This document shows positions 41,965-49,874 of a stretch of 64,000 nt of DNA, one piece after another. The stretch comes from DASQUK01 sp963717085 (GTDB lineage Bacteria > Actinomycetota > Acidimicrobiia > Acidimicrobiales > VFJN01). The stretch covers positions 1-64,000 of the forward strand of contig CAVQVM010000012.1 in NCBI GenBank assembly GCA_963717085.1, written 5' to 3'. A model generated the notes under the pieces. The model made no database searches. It was not told the origin of the DNA and saw nothing but the letters and a program-made list of their open reading frames with translations. Both the position numbers and the translations under genes were made by a program. Position 1 is the first letter of the stretch, and every line of letters begins with the position of its first letter.

Positions 41965-42963
41965 GTGGTTCCGATGAGACAGAGCACGCGGGTGGGTTGG
42001 TACCTGCTGCGCCAGAAGCTGGCCCGCCGCGACAAGTTTCCCCTGGTGCTCGAGCTGGAGCCGCTGTTCGCCTGCAACCTCGCCTGCGCCGGCTGCGGGA
42101 AGATCCAGCACCCCACCGAGGTCCTGCGCCAGCGGGTGTCGGTGGAGGACGCCGTCGCCGCCGTGGAGGAGTGCGGGGCGCCGATCGTGTCGATCGCCGG
42201 CGGTGAGCCGCTGCTGCACCCGGACATCGTCGAGATGGTCGAGGCGCTGATCGCCCGCAAGCGCTTCGTGTACCTGTGCACCAATGCGGTGCTGCTGCGG
42301 CGCAGGCTCGACCGGTTCCGTCCCTCGCCCTACTTCGCCTGGACCGTGCACATCGACGGCCTGCGCGAACGCCACGACGAGTCGGTCTGCCGCGATGGGG
42401 TCTTCGACGAGGCCATCGACGCCATCGCCGAGGCCAAGGAACGGGGCTTCAGGGTCACCACCAACACGACGTTCTTCTCGACGGACTCGCCGTCGACGGT
42501 GCGCGAGGTGCTCGACTTCCTCAACGACGAGGTCGGCGTCGACTCCATGATGATCTCGCCCGGCTACGCCTACGAGAAGGCGCCGGACCAGCTGCACTTC
42601 CTCGGTGTCCAGCAGACGCAGCGCCTGTTCCGGGAGGCGTTCGCCGGGCGCCGCCGTCGCTGGCGCCTCAACCACACGCCGCTGTTCCTCGACTTCCTGG
42701 AGGGCAAGGTCGACTTCCCGTGCACCGCCTGGGGGATCCCCAGCTACTCGGTCTTCGGTTGGCAGCGACCCTGCTACCTGATGGGGGACAGCTACGCCTC
42801 CAGCTACCGCGAGCTCGTCGAGACCACCGACTGGGAACGCTACGGCCGCGGGCGCGATCCCCGGTGCCGCAACTGCATGGCCCACTGCGGCTACGAGCCG
42901 TCGGCGGTCATCGCCACCACGACGTCGCTGCGCCAGTCGGTGCGCGCCGCGCTGGCGCGATGA
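41965..42963 (+). CDS. hpnH: Adenosylhopane synthase HpnH (radical SAM)
   Basis: A 332-residue radical SAM enzyme that adds the 5'-deoxyadenosyl group to diploptene/hopene, giving adenosylhopane. The cluster motif CNLACAGC has the CxxxCxxC spacing (C37, C41, C44), followed by GKIQHP and the SAM-contact SIAGGEPLLHPDIVEMVEAL. The TVHIDGLRERHDESVCRDGV and SPGYAYEKAPDQLHFL segments are characteristic of HpnH. A C-terminal Cys cluster (CRNCMAHCGYEPSAV) is as in the family. GTG 41965 follows AGGAGA by about 9 nt; ATG 41974 is an alternative. It overlaps dxs by 4 nt. Confidence 0.96.
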   Translation: MVPMRQSTRVGWYLLRQKLARRDKFPLVLELEPLFACNLACAGCGKIQHPTEVLRQRVSVEDAVAAVEECGAPIVSIAGGEPLLHPDIVEMVEALIARKRFVYLCTNAVLLRRRLDRFRPSPYFAWTVHIDGLRERHDESVCRDGVFDEAIDAIAEAKERGFRVTTNTTFFSTDSPSTVREVLDFLNDEVGVDSMMISPGYAYEKAPDQLHFLGVQQTQRLFREAFAGRRRRWRLNHTPLFLDFLEGKVDFPCTAWGIPSYSVFGWQRPCYLMGDSYASSYRELVETTDWERYGRGRDPRCRNCMAHCGYEPSAVIATTTSLRQSVRAALAR

Positions 42964-44846
42964 CGATGAGCGCACTGGACGCGATCGGGTCGCCGGCCGA
43001 TCTCCGGGGCCTCGACCCCGATCGGCTCGACGAGCTCGCGGCCGACATCCGGCGTGTCCTGATCGAGGTCATCGCCGCCAACGGCGGGCACCTGGGGTCG
43101 AACCTGGGGGCGGTGGAGCTGACCATCGCGCTGCATCGGGTCCTCGACTCGCCGACCGACGCCATCGTCTGGGACACCGGCCACCAGGCGTACGCCCACA
43201 AGCTGCTGACGGGCCGGCGGGCGCGGTTTCCCACTCTGCGCCGCCCCGGCGGGCTCTCGGGTTATCCGAACCGCTCCGAGTCTCCCCATGACTGGGTGGA
43301 GAACAGCCACGCCTCGACGGGGCTGTCCTACGCGTACGGCCTGGCGGCGGCCCGCTGCCAGGCGGGGCATGCCGGGCGGGTCGTCGCCGTCGTAGGCGAC
43401 GGGGCGTTGACGGGCGGCATGGCGTACGAGGGCCTGAGCAACATCGGCTGGCGCGGCCTGCCGGTCGTGGTGGTCCTCAACGACAACGGCCGCTCCTACG
43501 CGCCGACCGTCTCGAAGCTGACCGAGAGCCTCAGCCCGCTTCGGGTCGCCGGCGCCGGCGGTGGCGATGCCGATGGCGCCGGCGGTGGCAACGGTGACAA
43601 GGCATCGCCGTCCGGGCCGTCCTTCTTCGAGGCGCTCGGGGTCGGCTACCGGGGCCCCGTCGACGGCCACGACATCGCCGCCCTGGAGTCGGAGTTGCGG
43701 GACGCGCTGGCGTCCGGCGGGCCCGCCGTGGTCCACGTGCTCACCCGCAAGGGCCGGGGCCTCGCCGCCGCCGAGGACGACGACGACAAGTGCCTGCACG
43801 ACGTGGCGCCGTTCCCCGCCCGGCGCTATGTGGCTCCGGTCCGCACCCACCCCCGCTACACCGACGTCTTCTCCGACGCGCTGGTGCGGGCCGCGGCGCG
43901 GGACCCGCGGATCGTCGCGATCACCGCGGCCATGCCCAGTTCCACCGGCCTGCGGGCCTTCGCCGAGGCGTACCCCGACCGGTTCTTCGACGTGGGGATC
44001 GCCGAGCAGCACGCGGTGACCGCCGCCGCCGGCATGGCCATGGGCGGCCTGCGGCCCGTAGTCGCGATCTACTCGTCGTTCCTGACCCGGGCGCTCGATC
44101 AGCTCAACCTGGACGTCGGGCTCCATCAGCTTCCCGTCGTGCTGTGTGTCGACCGCGCCGGGATCACCGGGCCGGACGGCCCCTCCCACCACGGCGTTCT
44201 CGACCTGGCGCTGCTCGGGCGCGTGCCCGGGATGACGGTGTTCGCACCCTCGTCCGGCGCCGAGCTCGAGGTCATGCTCATCGAGGCGCTGGGGACCAAC
44301 GGACCCTGCGCGTTGCGCTGGCCCAGCGGCACGGCGCGGGAGGTCTCGGCAGGCGGCGTCGGGGGCGGCCGGCGCGCCCGGCAGCTCCGGGCCGGGCGTG
44401 ACGTCTGCGTTGCCGCGGCGGGCCCGTTGGTCGAGGCCGCGGACGAGGCCGCCGGGATGCTCGAGGGCGTGGGGATCTCGACCACTGTGTGGGACATGCG
44501 GCTGGCGAAGCCGGTCGACGACGATCTGGTGGCCGACGCCGGGCGGCACCGGCTCGTGGTCACGGTCGAGGACGGCGTGCGGGAGGGCGGCGCCGGCGCC
44601 CGGCTCGTCGACGCCCTCGGCCGCTCGGCTCTCGTTCCCGGTGGCCGCTGCGGCCCGGACGGCCCGCCACCGATGATCGTGCTGGGGGTGCCGGACGCCT
44701 ACGTGGCCCACGGCGATCCGGCGACGATCCGTTCCGAGCTGGGCCTCGACGGGATCGGGATCGCCGCCGCGGCCCGCGACGGCCTCCGGCGCATCGACGA
44801 CCGGGCGGGGTTTGGTGGCCTGACCAGCGCGTCCGCCATGCTCTAG
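42960..44846 (+). CDS. dxs: 1-Deoxy-D-xylulose-5-phosphate synthase (operon-linked)
   Basis: A 628-residue ThDP enzyme making DXP from pyruvate and glyceraldehyde 3-phosphate, the entry step of the MEP pathway. Blocks: NGGHLGSNLGAVELTIALH (41-59), DTGHQAYAHKLLTGR, VVGDGALTGGMAYEGL (145-159) with LNDNG, FFEALGVGYRGPVDGHD, FDVGIAEQHAVTAAAGMA and DRAGITGPDGPSHHG. A Gly/Asp-rich loop (about 200-216) lies in the family's variable region. Its place at the end of the hopanoid operon parallels Streptomyces, where a dedicated dxs is part of the cluster. The start overlaps hpnH by 4 nt. A second housekeeping dxs elsewhere is possible. Confidence 0.95.
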   Translation: MTMSALDAIGSPADLRGLDPDRLDELAADIRRVLIEVIAANGGHLGSNLGAVELTIALHRVLDSPTDAIVWDTGHQAYAHKLLTGRRARFPTLRRPGGLSGYPNRSESPHDWVENSHASTGLSYAYGLAAARCQAGHAGRVVAVVGDGALTGGMAYEGLSNIGWRGLPVVVVLNDNGRSYAPTVSKLTESLSPLRVAGAGGGDADGAGGGNGDKASPSGPSFFEALGVGYRGPVDGHDIAALESELRDALASGGPAVVHVLTRKGRGLAAAEDDDDKCLHDVAPFPARRYVAPVRTHPRYTDVFSDALVRAAARDPRIVAITAAMPSSTGLRAFAEAYPDRFFDVGIAEQHAVTAAAGMAMGGLRPVVAIYSSFLTRALDQLNLDVGLHQLPVVLCVDRAGITGPDGPSHHGVLDLALLGRVPGMTVFAPSSGAELEVMLIEALGTNGPCALRWPSGTAREVSAGGVGGGRRARQLRAGRDVCVAAAGPLVEAADEAAGMLEGVGISTTVWDMRLAKPVDDDLVADAGRHRLVVTVEDGVREGGAGARLVDALGRSALVPGGRCGPDGPPPMIVLGVPDAYVAHGDPATIRSELGLDGIGIAAAARDGLRRIDDRAGFGGLTSASAML

Positions 44847-44850
44847 GGCC

Positions 44851-45090
44851 GTGGACAAGCGACGGGTCATTCGCTGGGCGGTTCTGGGGTCGGCGACGGT
44901 TGCCGTGCTGGCGCTCGCCGCCTGTGGCGACGACGACGAAGGCCCGATCCCCCAGACCGGCGTCCGCGAGACGACGACCACATCGGAGGCGTCGGCCACC
45001 ACCGCAGCCCCGGAGACCACGACCACCACGGCCGCGTCCACCACCACGACGTCGTCCACCACCACGACGACGACGGCCCCCTCGGCCTGA
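44851..45090 (+). CDS. Small Thr-rich lipoprotein
   Basis: A 79-residue protein starting at GTG 44851, four bases after the dxs stop. It has a signal peptide with a lipobox (VLALAAC, then GDDDEG), followed by a tail of mostly Thr, Ala and Ser. It is probably a lipid-anchored, perhaps O-mannosylated, surface peptide without enzymatic function. Position suggests read-through from the hopanoid operon, but a functional link is not shown. The codon use of the tail (ACC/ACG) resembles the Thr-rich tail of the hydrolase at 20975. Confidence 0.7.
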   Translation: MDKRRVIRWAVLGSATVAVLALAACGDDDEGPIPQTGVRETTTTSEASATTAAPETTTTTAASTTTTSSTTTTTTAPSA

Positions 45091-45237
45091 CGCGTCGTGC
45101 CCACCTGACGGCGGCAGGCCGGCCGGACGGCGGCCTGTACCCGCTCGAACTCGCCCGAGCGCGCGCGGCCGATCCGACATAGCGTGTTGCCACCCGGCCG
45201 GCGCTCTCCCCAGCGTCGCCCTAGGGAGGGAGATTCG

Positions 45238-46020
45238 ATGGCGGACGACGATCCCGTCCTGCTCGAGGTGAAAGGCGGCGTAGCCGTCGTCAGCCTGAAC
45301 AGGCCCGATCAGCACAACATGGTCGGCGACGCCGCCGACTCGCTGTTCTTCCGGTACCTGGACCTGCTCCGCAACGACCGCGACGTGCGGGTGGTTGTGT
45401 GGCGCGGCAACGGTCCCTCGTTCTCGTCGGGGCGCGACCTCGGCGAGCTGCACGACCACCCCGGTGCCAGCGACTTCGAGTACATCGAGCGGAGCCAATG
45501 GCAGACACGGCTCCTCTACGACTTCCCGGTGCCGATCATCTGCGCGCTCAAGGGTTGGGTCCTCGGCATCCAGCTGGAACGGGCGCTGCTGTGCGACATG
45601 CGCGTGGCCGCCGAGAGCGCCGCGCTCGCACTGCCGGCGGTCGACCATGGCGTGATCCCGGACTCGGCCGGCGTGGCCAAGCTGTTCGAGATCGGCGGGT
45701 CGGCCCTGGCGCTCGACCTGGCACTCACGGGCCGGCGGGTGGGGGCCGAAGAGGCGTTCCAGCTCGGCCTGGTGAACCAAGTGGTGTCCGACGAGGAGCT
45801 CGACGAGGTCGTGCTGGGTCTGGCGGAATCGATCGCCGAACGCCCGCCGCTGGCGGTCCGGCTGATCCGCGACCAGGTGCAGGCGCTGGCGTCGGCGGAC
45901 GTGCGGGCGACGCTGCAGCGCGAGCTCATGAGCCAGGCGATGGTGCTGGCGTCACAGGACTATCGGGAGCACCTGCACGCACGGGCCGAGGACCGCGAGC
46001 CCCACTACGAACGCCGCTAG
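45238..46020 (+). CDS. Enoyl-CoA hydratase/isomerase family protein
   Basis: A 260-residue crotonase-fold protein. ATG 45238 has GGGAGGGAG upstream. Blocks: VAVVSLNRPDQHNMV, FSSGRDLGEL (first oxyanion-hole segment), GWVLGIQLERALLCDMRVAA (second segment) and ALPAVDHGVIPDSAGVAKLF. The second segment has only one of the usual Gly residues (GIQLE instead of GGGxx) and the hydratase Glu positions are not both obvious, so isomerase or another crotonase reaction is possible. No CoA ligase or thiolase lies adjacent. The 147 bp before it shows no recognised feature apart from the ribosome-binding site. Confidence 0.85.
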   Translation: MADDDPVLLEVKGGVAVVSLNRPDQHNMVGDAADSLFFRYLDLLRNDRDVRVVVWRGNGPSFSSGRDLGELHDHPGASDFEYIERSQWQTRLLYDFPVPIICALKGWVLGIQLERALLCDMRVAAESAALALPAVDHGVIPDSAGVAKLFEIGGSALALDLALTGRRVGAEEAFQLGLVNQVVSDEELDEVVLGLAESIAERPPLAVRLIRDQVQALASADVRATLQRELMSQAMVLASQDYREHLHARAEDREPHYERR

Positions 46021-46116
46021 CGGGGCGGCTCGCAACGCGTTACGAGCCTCCCCACAAGCGGGTCAGGAGTCTGCAAGGTGCTCGTCCCCCGACGGGCTGC
46101 GAGGTAGGTTCCCGGC

Positions 46117-46398
46117 GTGTCGTACAGGCCGGAGAGCAGCGACGTTCCGCTGGAGGAGTCGTCCGACGGGCCCGACCGACGGCTGATCATGCGACTGCTG
46201 GTGGCCGCCGTCGTGGTGGTCCTGGCCATCCTCTTCGTCGTCCAGAACAACGACCGCGTGGAGATGAGCTTCGTGTTCTTCACGGTCACGGCACGCCTCT
46301 GGGTCGGGCTGCTGGTGGCGCTCGTCCTCGGGGCGTTGCTCGGCCAGGCGGCCGAGGCGCTGTGGGCGCGGCGCAAGAGGCGGAAGGCGGCTTCGTAG
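46117..46398 (+). CDS. LapA-domain (DUF1049) small membrane protein
   Basis: A 93-residue protein with an acidic N terminus, two hydrophobic helices (LLVAAVVVVLAILFVVQ and LLVALVLGALLG) separated by the NNDRVEMSFVFFTV segment, and a basic C terminus (RRKRRKAAS). This is the LapA/DUF1049 pattern. In Gram-negative bacteria LapA takes part in LPS assembly, but in actinobacteria the role is unknown. It starts at GTG 46117. It is followed 38 bp later by an SDR gene; no clear operon partner. Confidence 0.85.
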   Translation: MSYRPESSDVPLEESSDGPDRRLIMRLLVAAVVVVLAILFVVQNNDRVEMSFVFFTVTARLWVGLLVALVLGALLGQAAEALWARRKRRKAAS

Positions 46399-46436
46399 CG
46401 GACGTTCCGCCCGCCAGCACGCCTACTCTGACCTCG

Positions 46437-47225
46437 ATGGCACTGCTGGACGGGAAGGTGGCGCTCGTCTCGGGCGCCGGGCCAGGGCTCGGCCGCGACA
46501 TCGCGCTGGCCTGCGGCCGCCAGGGCGCGACCGTCGCGGTGGCGGCCCGCACCGAGGCCAGGGTCGAGGCCATCGCCGCCGAGCTCGAGGGGTTGGGCGC
46601 CAAGGCGCTGGCGCTGCGGCTCGACGTCTGCGACCCCGACTCGTGCCGGGACGCGGTCGAGCGGGTGGTGGAGACGTTCGGCCGGCTCGAGGTGCTGGTC
46701 AACAACGCCTTTCACGCCGGGGATCGGACGCGCTTCGCCGACGCCGACCTGGACGACTGGCGCCGGACCATGGACGTCAACCTGTTCGGCACCCTGCAGC
46801 TCACCCAGGCTTGCGTGGCCCCGATGGCCGATCGGGGCGACGGGCGTGTGGTGATGGTCAACTCGATGTCCGCGGTGCGGATGCGCCCCCGGTTCGGGGC
46901 CTACACGGCGTCGAAGGCGGCGCTGGCGGCGGCCACCAAGATCCTGGCCGTCGAACTGGGGGCGCAGGGGATCCGGGTCAACGGCGTCCATCCGGGCTAC
47001 ATCTGGGGCGAGAGCGTGGCCATGTACTTCGAGCACCTGGCCCGGCAGAAGGGGATCACGCCTGACGAGCAGTACGCCGAGGTGGCGGCGGAAACGGCCC
47101 TCGGCTACCTGCCAACCTCGAGCGAGATCGCCGAAGCCGTCGTGTTCTTCGCGTCCGACATGTCCAGGCCCATCACCGGGCAGGCGTTGGGCGTCAACGC
47201 CGGCCACTGGCTCCAGGGCTTCTAG
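46437..47225 (+). CDS. Short-chain dehydrogenase/reductase (SDR), first of a pair
   Basis: A 262-residue classical SDR: cofactor motif SGAGPGLG, NNA (VNNAFHAGD) and the catalytic Ser 13 residues before Tyr in NSMSAVRMRPRFGAYTASKAA (Ser, Tyr, Lys all present). The C-terminal VNAGHWLQGF is typical of the family. ATG 46437 is chosen over the long upstream open frame, which is a shadow of the enoyl-CoA hydratase. A basic residue after the second beta strand (AARTEARVEA) suggests NADP(H). The substrate is unknown. The next gene, 16 bp downstream, is a second SDR. Confidence 0.9.
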   Translation: MALLDGKVALVSGAGPGLGRDIALACGRQGATVAVAARTEARVEAIAAELEGLGAKALALRLDVCDPDSCRDAVERVVETFGRLEVLVNNAFHAGDRTRFADADLDDWRRTMDVNLFGTLQLTQACVAPMADRGDGRVVMVNSMSAVRMRPRFGAYTASKAALAAATKILAVELGAQGIRVNGVHPGYIWGESVAMYFEHLARQKGITPDEQYAEVAAETALGYLPTSSEIAEAVVFFASDMSRPITGQALGVNAGHWLQGF

Positions 47226-47241
47226 GGCTCGGAGCTGCGCC

Positions 47242-48036
47242 GTGGCCGGACCCTTCGCCGGGCAGGCGGCGGTCGTCACCGGAGGCGCCCATGGCATCGG
47301 GCGCGCCGTGGCGCGCCGCCTGGCGGGGGACGGGGCGCGGGTGGCGGTCGTCGACGTCGACGCCACCGCCGCCGACGGGCTCGCCGGCGAGCTCGGTGAG
47401 GGGCACCTCGCGCTCGGCGCGGACGTCGCCGATCCCGAGGTGGTGGCGGCGGCCATCGAGCGGGCGGCGTCGGACTTCGGCGCCCTGACGATCCTCGTGA
47501 ACAACGCCGGGTTCGGGTCGACGAAGCCGCTGAGCCGCTTCACCGACGCCGAGTTCGCCCGCCTGCTGGCAGTCAACCTCACCGGCGTGTGGCACGGGAT
47601 CCGGGCCGCGGCGCCCCACCTGCGGGCCTCCGGCCGGGGCTCGGTGGTCAACGTCGCCGGCACGGTGGCCAGCCGCCCGACCCGGGGCGAAGGACCGTAC
47701 GCGGCGGCCAAGGCGGGCGTCGTCGCGCTCACCCGCACCGCGGCCCTCGAGCTCGCCCCGGAGGTGCGTGTCAACAGCGTCTCGCCCGGGTACGTCGCCA
47801 CCCGAATGACACAGGCCGTGCTCGACGACGAGGCCCTCCGGCGCCGCATCGAGGGCAGGATCCCGCTCGGGCGCGTCGGAGACGCCGCCGAGGTGGCCGG
47901 GGCGGTGGCGTTCCTGTGCTCCCCCGACGCCGGCTTCGTCACAGGGCACGACCTGATCGTCGACGGCGGCAGCGGGCTGCCCAGCCACCAGTCCGACGAG
48001 ATGCTCAAGGCCCTGCTCGCCCGCTGGGACCGCTGA
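47242..48036 (+). CDS. SDR-family protein with atypical catalytic serine position
   Basis: A 264-residue classical SDR fold starting at GTG 47242: TGGAHGIG cofactor motif, DVDATAA (Asp after strand 2, suggesting NAD), LVNNAGFG, and the Tyr-x3-Lys in GPYAAAKAGVVALTRTAALE. Thirteen residues before Tyr, where Ser is expected (NISS in most SDRs), the chain reads NVAGTVAS, giving Gly with a neighbouring Thr. The active site is therefore altered or the Thr substitutes. It probably forms an operon with the SDR 16 bp upstream. The substrate is unknown. Confidence 0.88.
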   Translation: MAGPFAGQAAVVTGGAHGIGRAVARRLAGDGARVAVVDVDATAADGLAGELGEGHLALGADVADPEVVAAAIERAASDFGALTILVNNAGFGSTKPLSRFTDAEFARLLAVNLTGVWHGIRAAAPHLRASGRGSVVNVAGTVASRPTRGEGPYAAAKAGVVALTRTAALELAPEVRVNSVSPGYVATRMTQAVLDDEALRRRIEGRIPLGRVGDAAEVAGAVAFLCSPDAGFVTGHDLIVDGGSGLPSHQSDEMLKALLARWDR

Positions 48037-48077
48037 GCGCCGTCCGGCGCCCCGCCCGGCGTGCCAGGCTCGGGGCC

Positions 48078-48431
48078 ATGGAGCTGTGGCACAACCCTCG
48101 ATGCTCGAAGAGCCGCTCGGCCAAGGCGATCCTCGACGACCGCGGCGTCGCGTACACGGAGCGCCGCTACGTCGACGACCCGCCCACCGCCGATGAGCTC
48201 GATGCGGTCCTGCTGGCGCTCGGCCGAGAACCCTGGGACGTAGCCCGCATGGGCGAGCCGGTGGCCAAGGACCTCGGTCTGCGCGACTGGCCGCACGACC
48301 GCCGCCGCTGGATCGAGGCCATGGTCGCCAACCCCATCCTGATCGAGCGACCCATCCTGGTCGCCGAGGATGGCCGGGCGGTGCTCGGCCGGCCGCCCGA
48401 GGCCGTCGAGGACCTGCTGTCGCAGGCGTGA
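48078..48431 (+). CDS. arsC: ArsC-family (arsenate reductase-like) protein
   Basis: A 117-residue thioredoxin-fold ArsC/Spx family member: MELWHNPRCSKSRSAKAIL carries the nucleophile Cys (C-S-K-S-R), and NPILIERPIL contains the conserved Arg. WPHDRRRWIEAM follows the family pattern. It may reduce arsenate with glutathione/mycothiol-type thiols, but members of this family often have other roles and no ars genes adjoin. ATG 48078; the long open frame upstream is a shadow of the SDR gene. Confidence 0.88.
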   Translation: MELWHNPRCSKSRSAKAILDDRGVAYTERRYVDDPPTADELDAVLLALGREPWDVARMGEPVAKDLGLRDWPHDRRRWIEAMVANPILIERPILVAEDGRAVLGRPPEAVEDLLSQA

Positions 48432-48485
48432 GACCGGTCGGGGCAGAGGGTCGGCGGTCCCGGGCGCCGTCAGGTCACGGACTGC

Positions 48486-48551
48486 GAGGCAATAGCTGAC
48501 GGTCCGGCGGGGGCGAGGCCAGGACGAACGGGAATCGACAGCTATTGCCTC
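48486..48551. repeat. 13-bp perfect inverted repeat downstream of arsC
   Basis: GAGGCAATAGCTG (48486-48498) and CAGCTATTGCCTC (48539-48551) are exact reverse complements with 40 nt between. A third partial copy (CCATTGCCTCGG) lies near 48571. Inside and beside it, GACGGTCCG and CGGACCGAC form a second possible stem. The arms are less GC-rich than the surroundings. It lies between the arsC stop and the M28 gene (231-bp gap); terminator or small repeat element are both possible. Nothing else is recognised in 48432-48662. Confidence 0.6.
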
Positions 48552-48662
48552 CGGCTCAGCGGACCGACGGCCATTGCCTCGGCTCCCACGAGCCCGACAG
48601 GCGAGTCGCCAGGTCTGCCAGACTGCCGGCCGGGCGGCCACGTCAGCTGGAGGGGAACATCA

Positions 48663-49843
48663 ATGGCTCGACGACGAGGACTTCTTCGTCCCGCGGGTGT
48701 GGCCCTGGTGGGCCTGATGGTGCTGGCGGGTTGCTCCCCGTTGGTGGTGGACGTGCGTGTCCTGGCGGGCGACGCCTTGGGTGGGCGCAACAACGGGACG
48801 GAGGGCTCCGCGCGGGCCCGGCGCTACCTCATCGACCGGCTCGACGACTTCGCCGTCGGCGTCGACGCCTCCGCGTCCGGCGACGCCGCCTTCACCCAGG
48901 CGTTCGAGGGCGGGACCAACGTCGTGGCGCTGATCCCCGGCGACGAGCTGCCCGACGAGTACGTGATCGTCGGCGCGCACTACGACCACCTCGGCACCGG
49001 CTGTGACACCGCCGATCCCGCCGACACGATCTGCAACGGCGCCACCGACAACGCCACCGGTGTCGCGGCCGTGCTCTCGATCGGCGAGCAGCTCGCCCGC
49101 CAGGGCCACGGCCCCAGCCGCTCGGTGATCCTCGCCTTCTGGGACCGCGAGGAGGACGGCTTGCTGGGGCGCGCGCGTGGATCGCCGACCCGCTGGTGCC
49201 CGTGGACCAGACCGTCGCCTACGTCAACTACGACATCCAGGGGGCCAACATCCTGCCGACCCTGCGCGACACCACGTTCGCCATCGGCGCCGAGACCGGC
49301 GGCGAACGTCTCACGGCGGCGGTCGGGCGCGCCGTCCGGCCGGGTCAGCTCGACACGCACCAATTGAGCTGGATCTTCGGCCAGGGTCGGAGCGACTACC
49401 TGCCGTTCATCCAGGCGGGCGTGCCGACGGTCTTCTTCTCGGACTCGACCGGGCCCTGCTACCACACGGCGCAGGACGAGGCCGACATCGTCGACTACCT
49501 CAAGCTCCAACAGCAGGTCCGCGACGGCGTGCGGCTGGCGCGCGACCTGGCCGGGGGCGGCGCGGCGCCGGCCTTCGTACCCGGCACGCCCCCGGCGACC
49601 TACGACGATGCCGTCGCCCTACAGGCGGTGGGCGAGCGGGCGCTGCCGGACCTCGATCGTTTCGACGCCGACCAGCAGGCGGCTCTCCTGGCGTTCAACA
49701 GCGCCCTCGCGGACATCGTGGCGGCCGGGCCCGACGAGTTCGGCCCCGACGACGCCGGCACCGTGCTCTTCGGGGCGGCCAGTGCCGTCGACATCTTCAC
49801 CTCCGGCGACTGCGACGGGTTCACGCACCCCGGGCGGCCGTGA
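48663..49843 (+). pseudogene. M28-family aminopeptidase lipoprotein, single-base frameshift
   Basis: Two reading frames together make one M28 zinc peptidase of about 393 residues. The first frame (from ATG 48663) has a lipobox (LVGLMVLAGC), GAHYDHLG, NGATDNATGVAAVL and FWDREEDGLLG. From about 49172 the homology continues one frame over as RAWIADP, then VAYVNYDIQGAN, SDYLPFIQAGVPTVFF and CYHTAQDEAD. The zinc and catalytic residues are thus split between frames. At 49167-49174 the sequence GGGGCGCGCGCG is missing one base relative to a continuous LLG(S/A)RAWIADP. A real inactivation or a sequencing/assembly error in a GC run are both possible. Without repair neither half should be active. Confidence 0.88.
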
Positions 49844-49874
49844 CCCAGGCCCGCCCACCTGCCACGCTGGTCGG

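Noticed and set aside
42891..45104. A 737-codon minus-strand open frame opposite hpnH and dxs
   Set aside because: It is antisense to well-conserved dxs; the Val/Asp repeats at one end are just the reverse of the Thr-rich lipoprotein tail.
48486..48551. Ends of an insertion sequence
   Set aside because: Only 40 nt lie between the arms, there is no transposase and no target duplication could be recognised.
49196..49843. An independent second peptidase gene
   Set aside because: The frame begins in the middle of the M28 fold and lacks the first zinc ligands; it is the continuation of the gene at 48663 after a frameshift.
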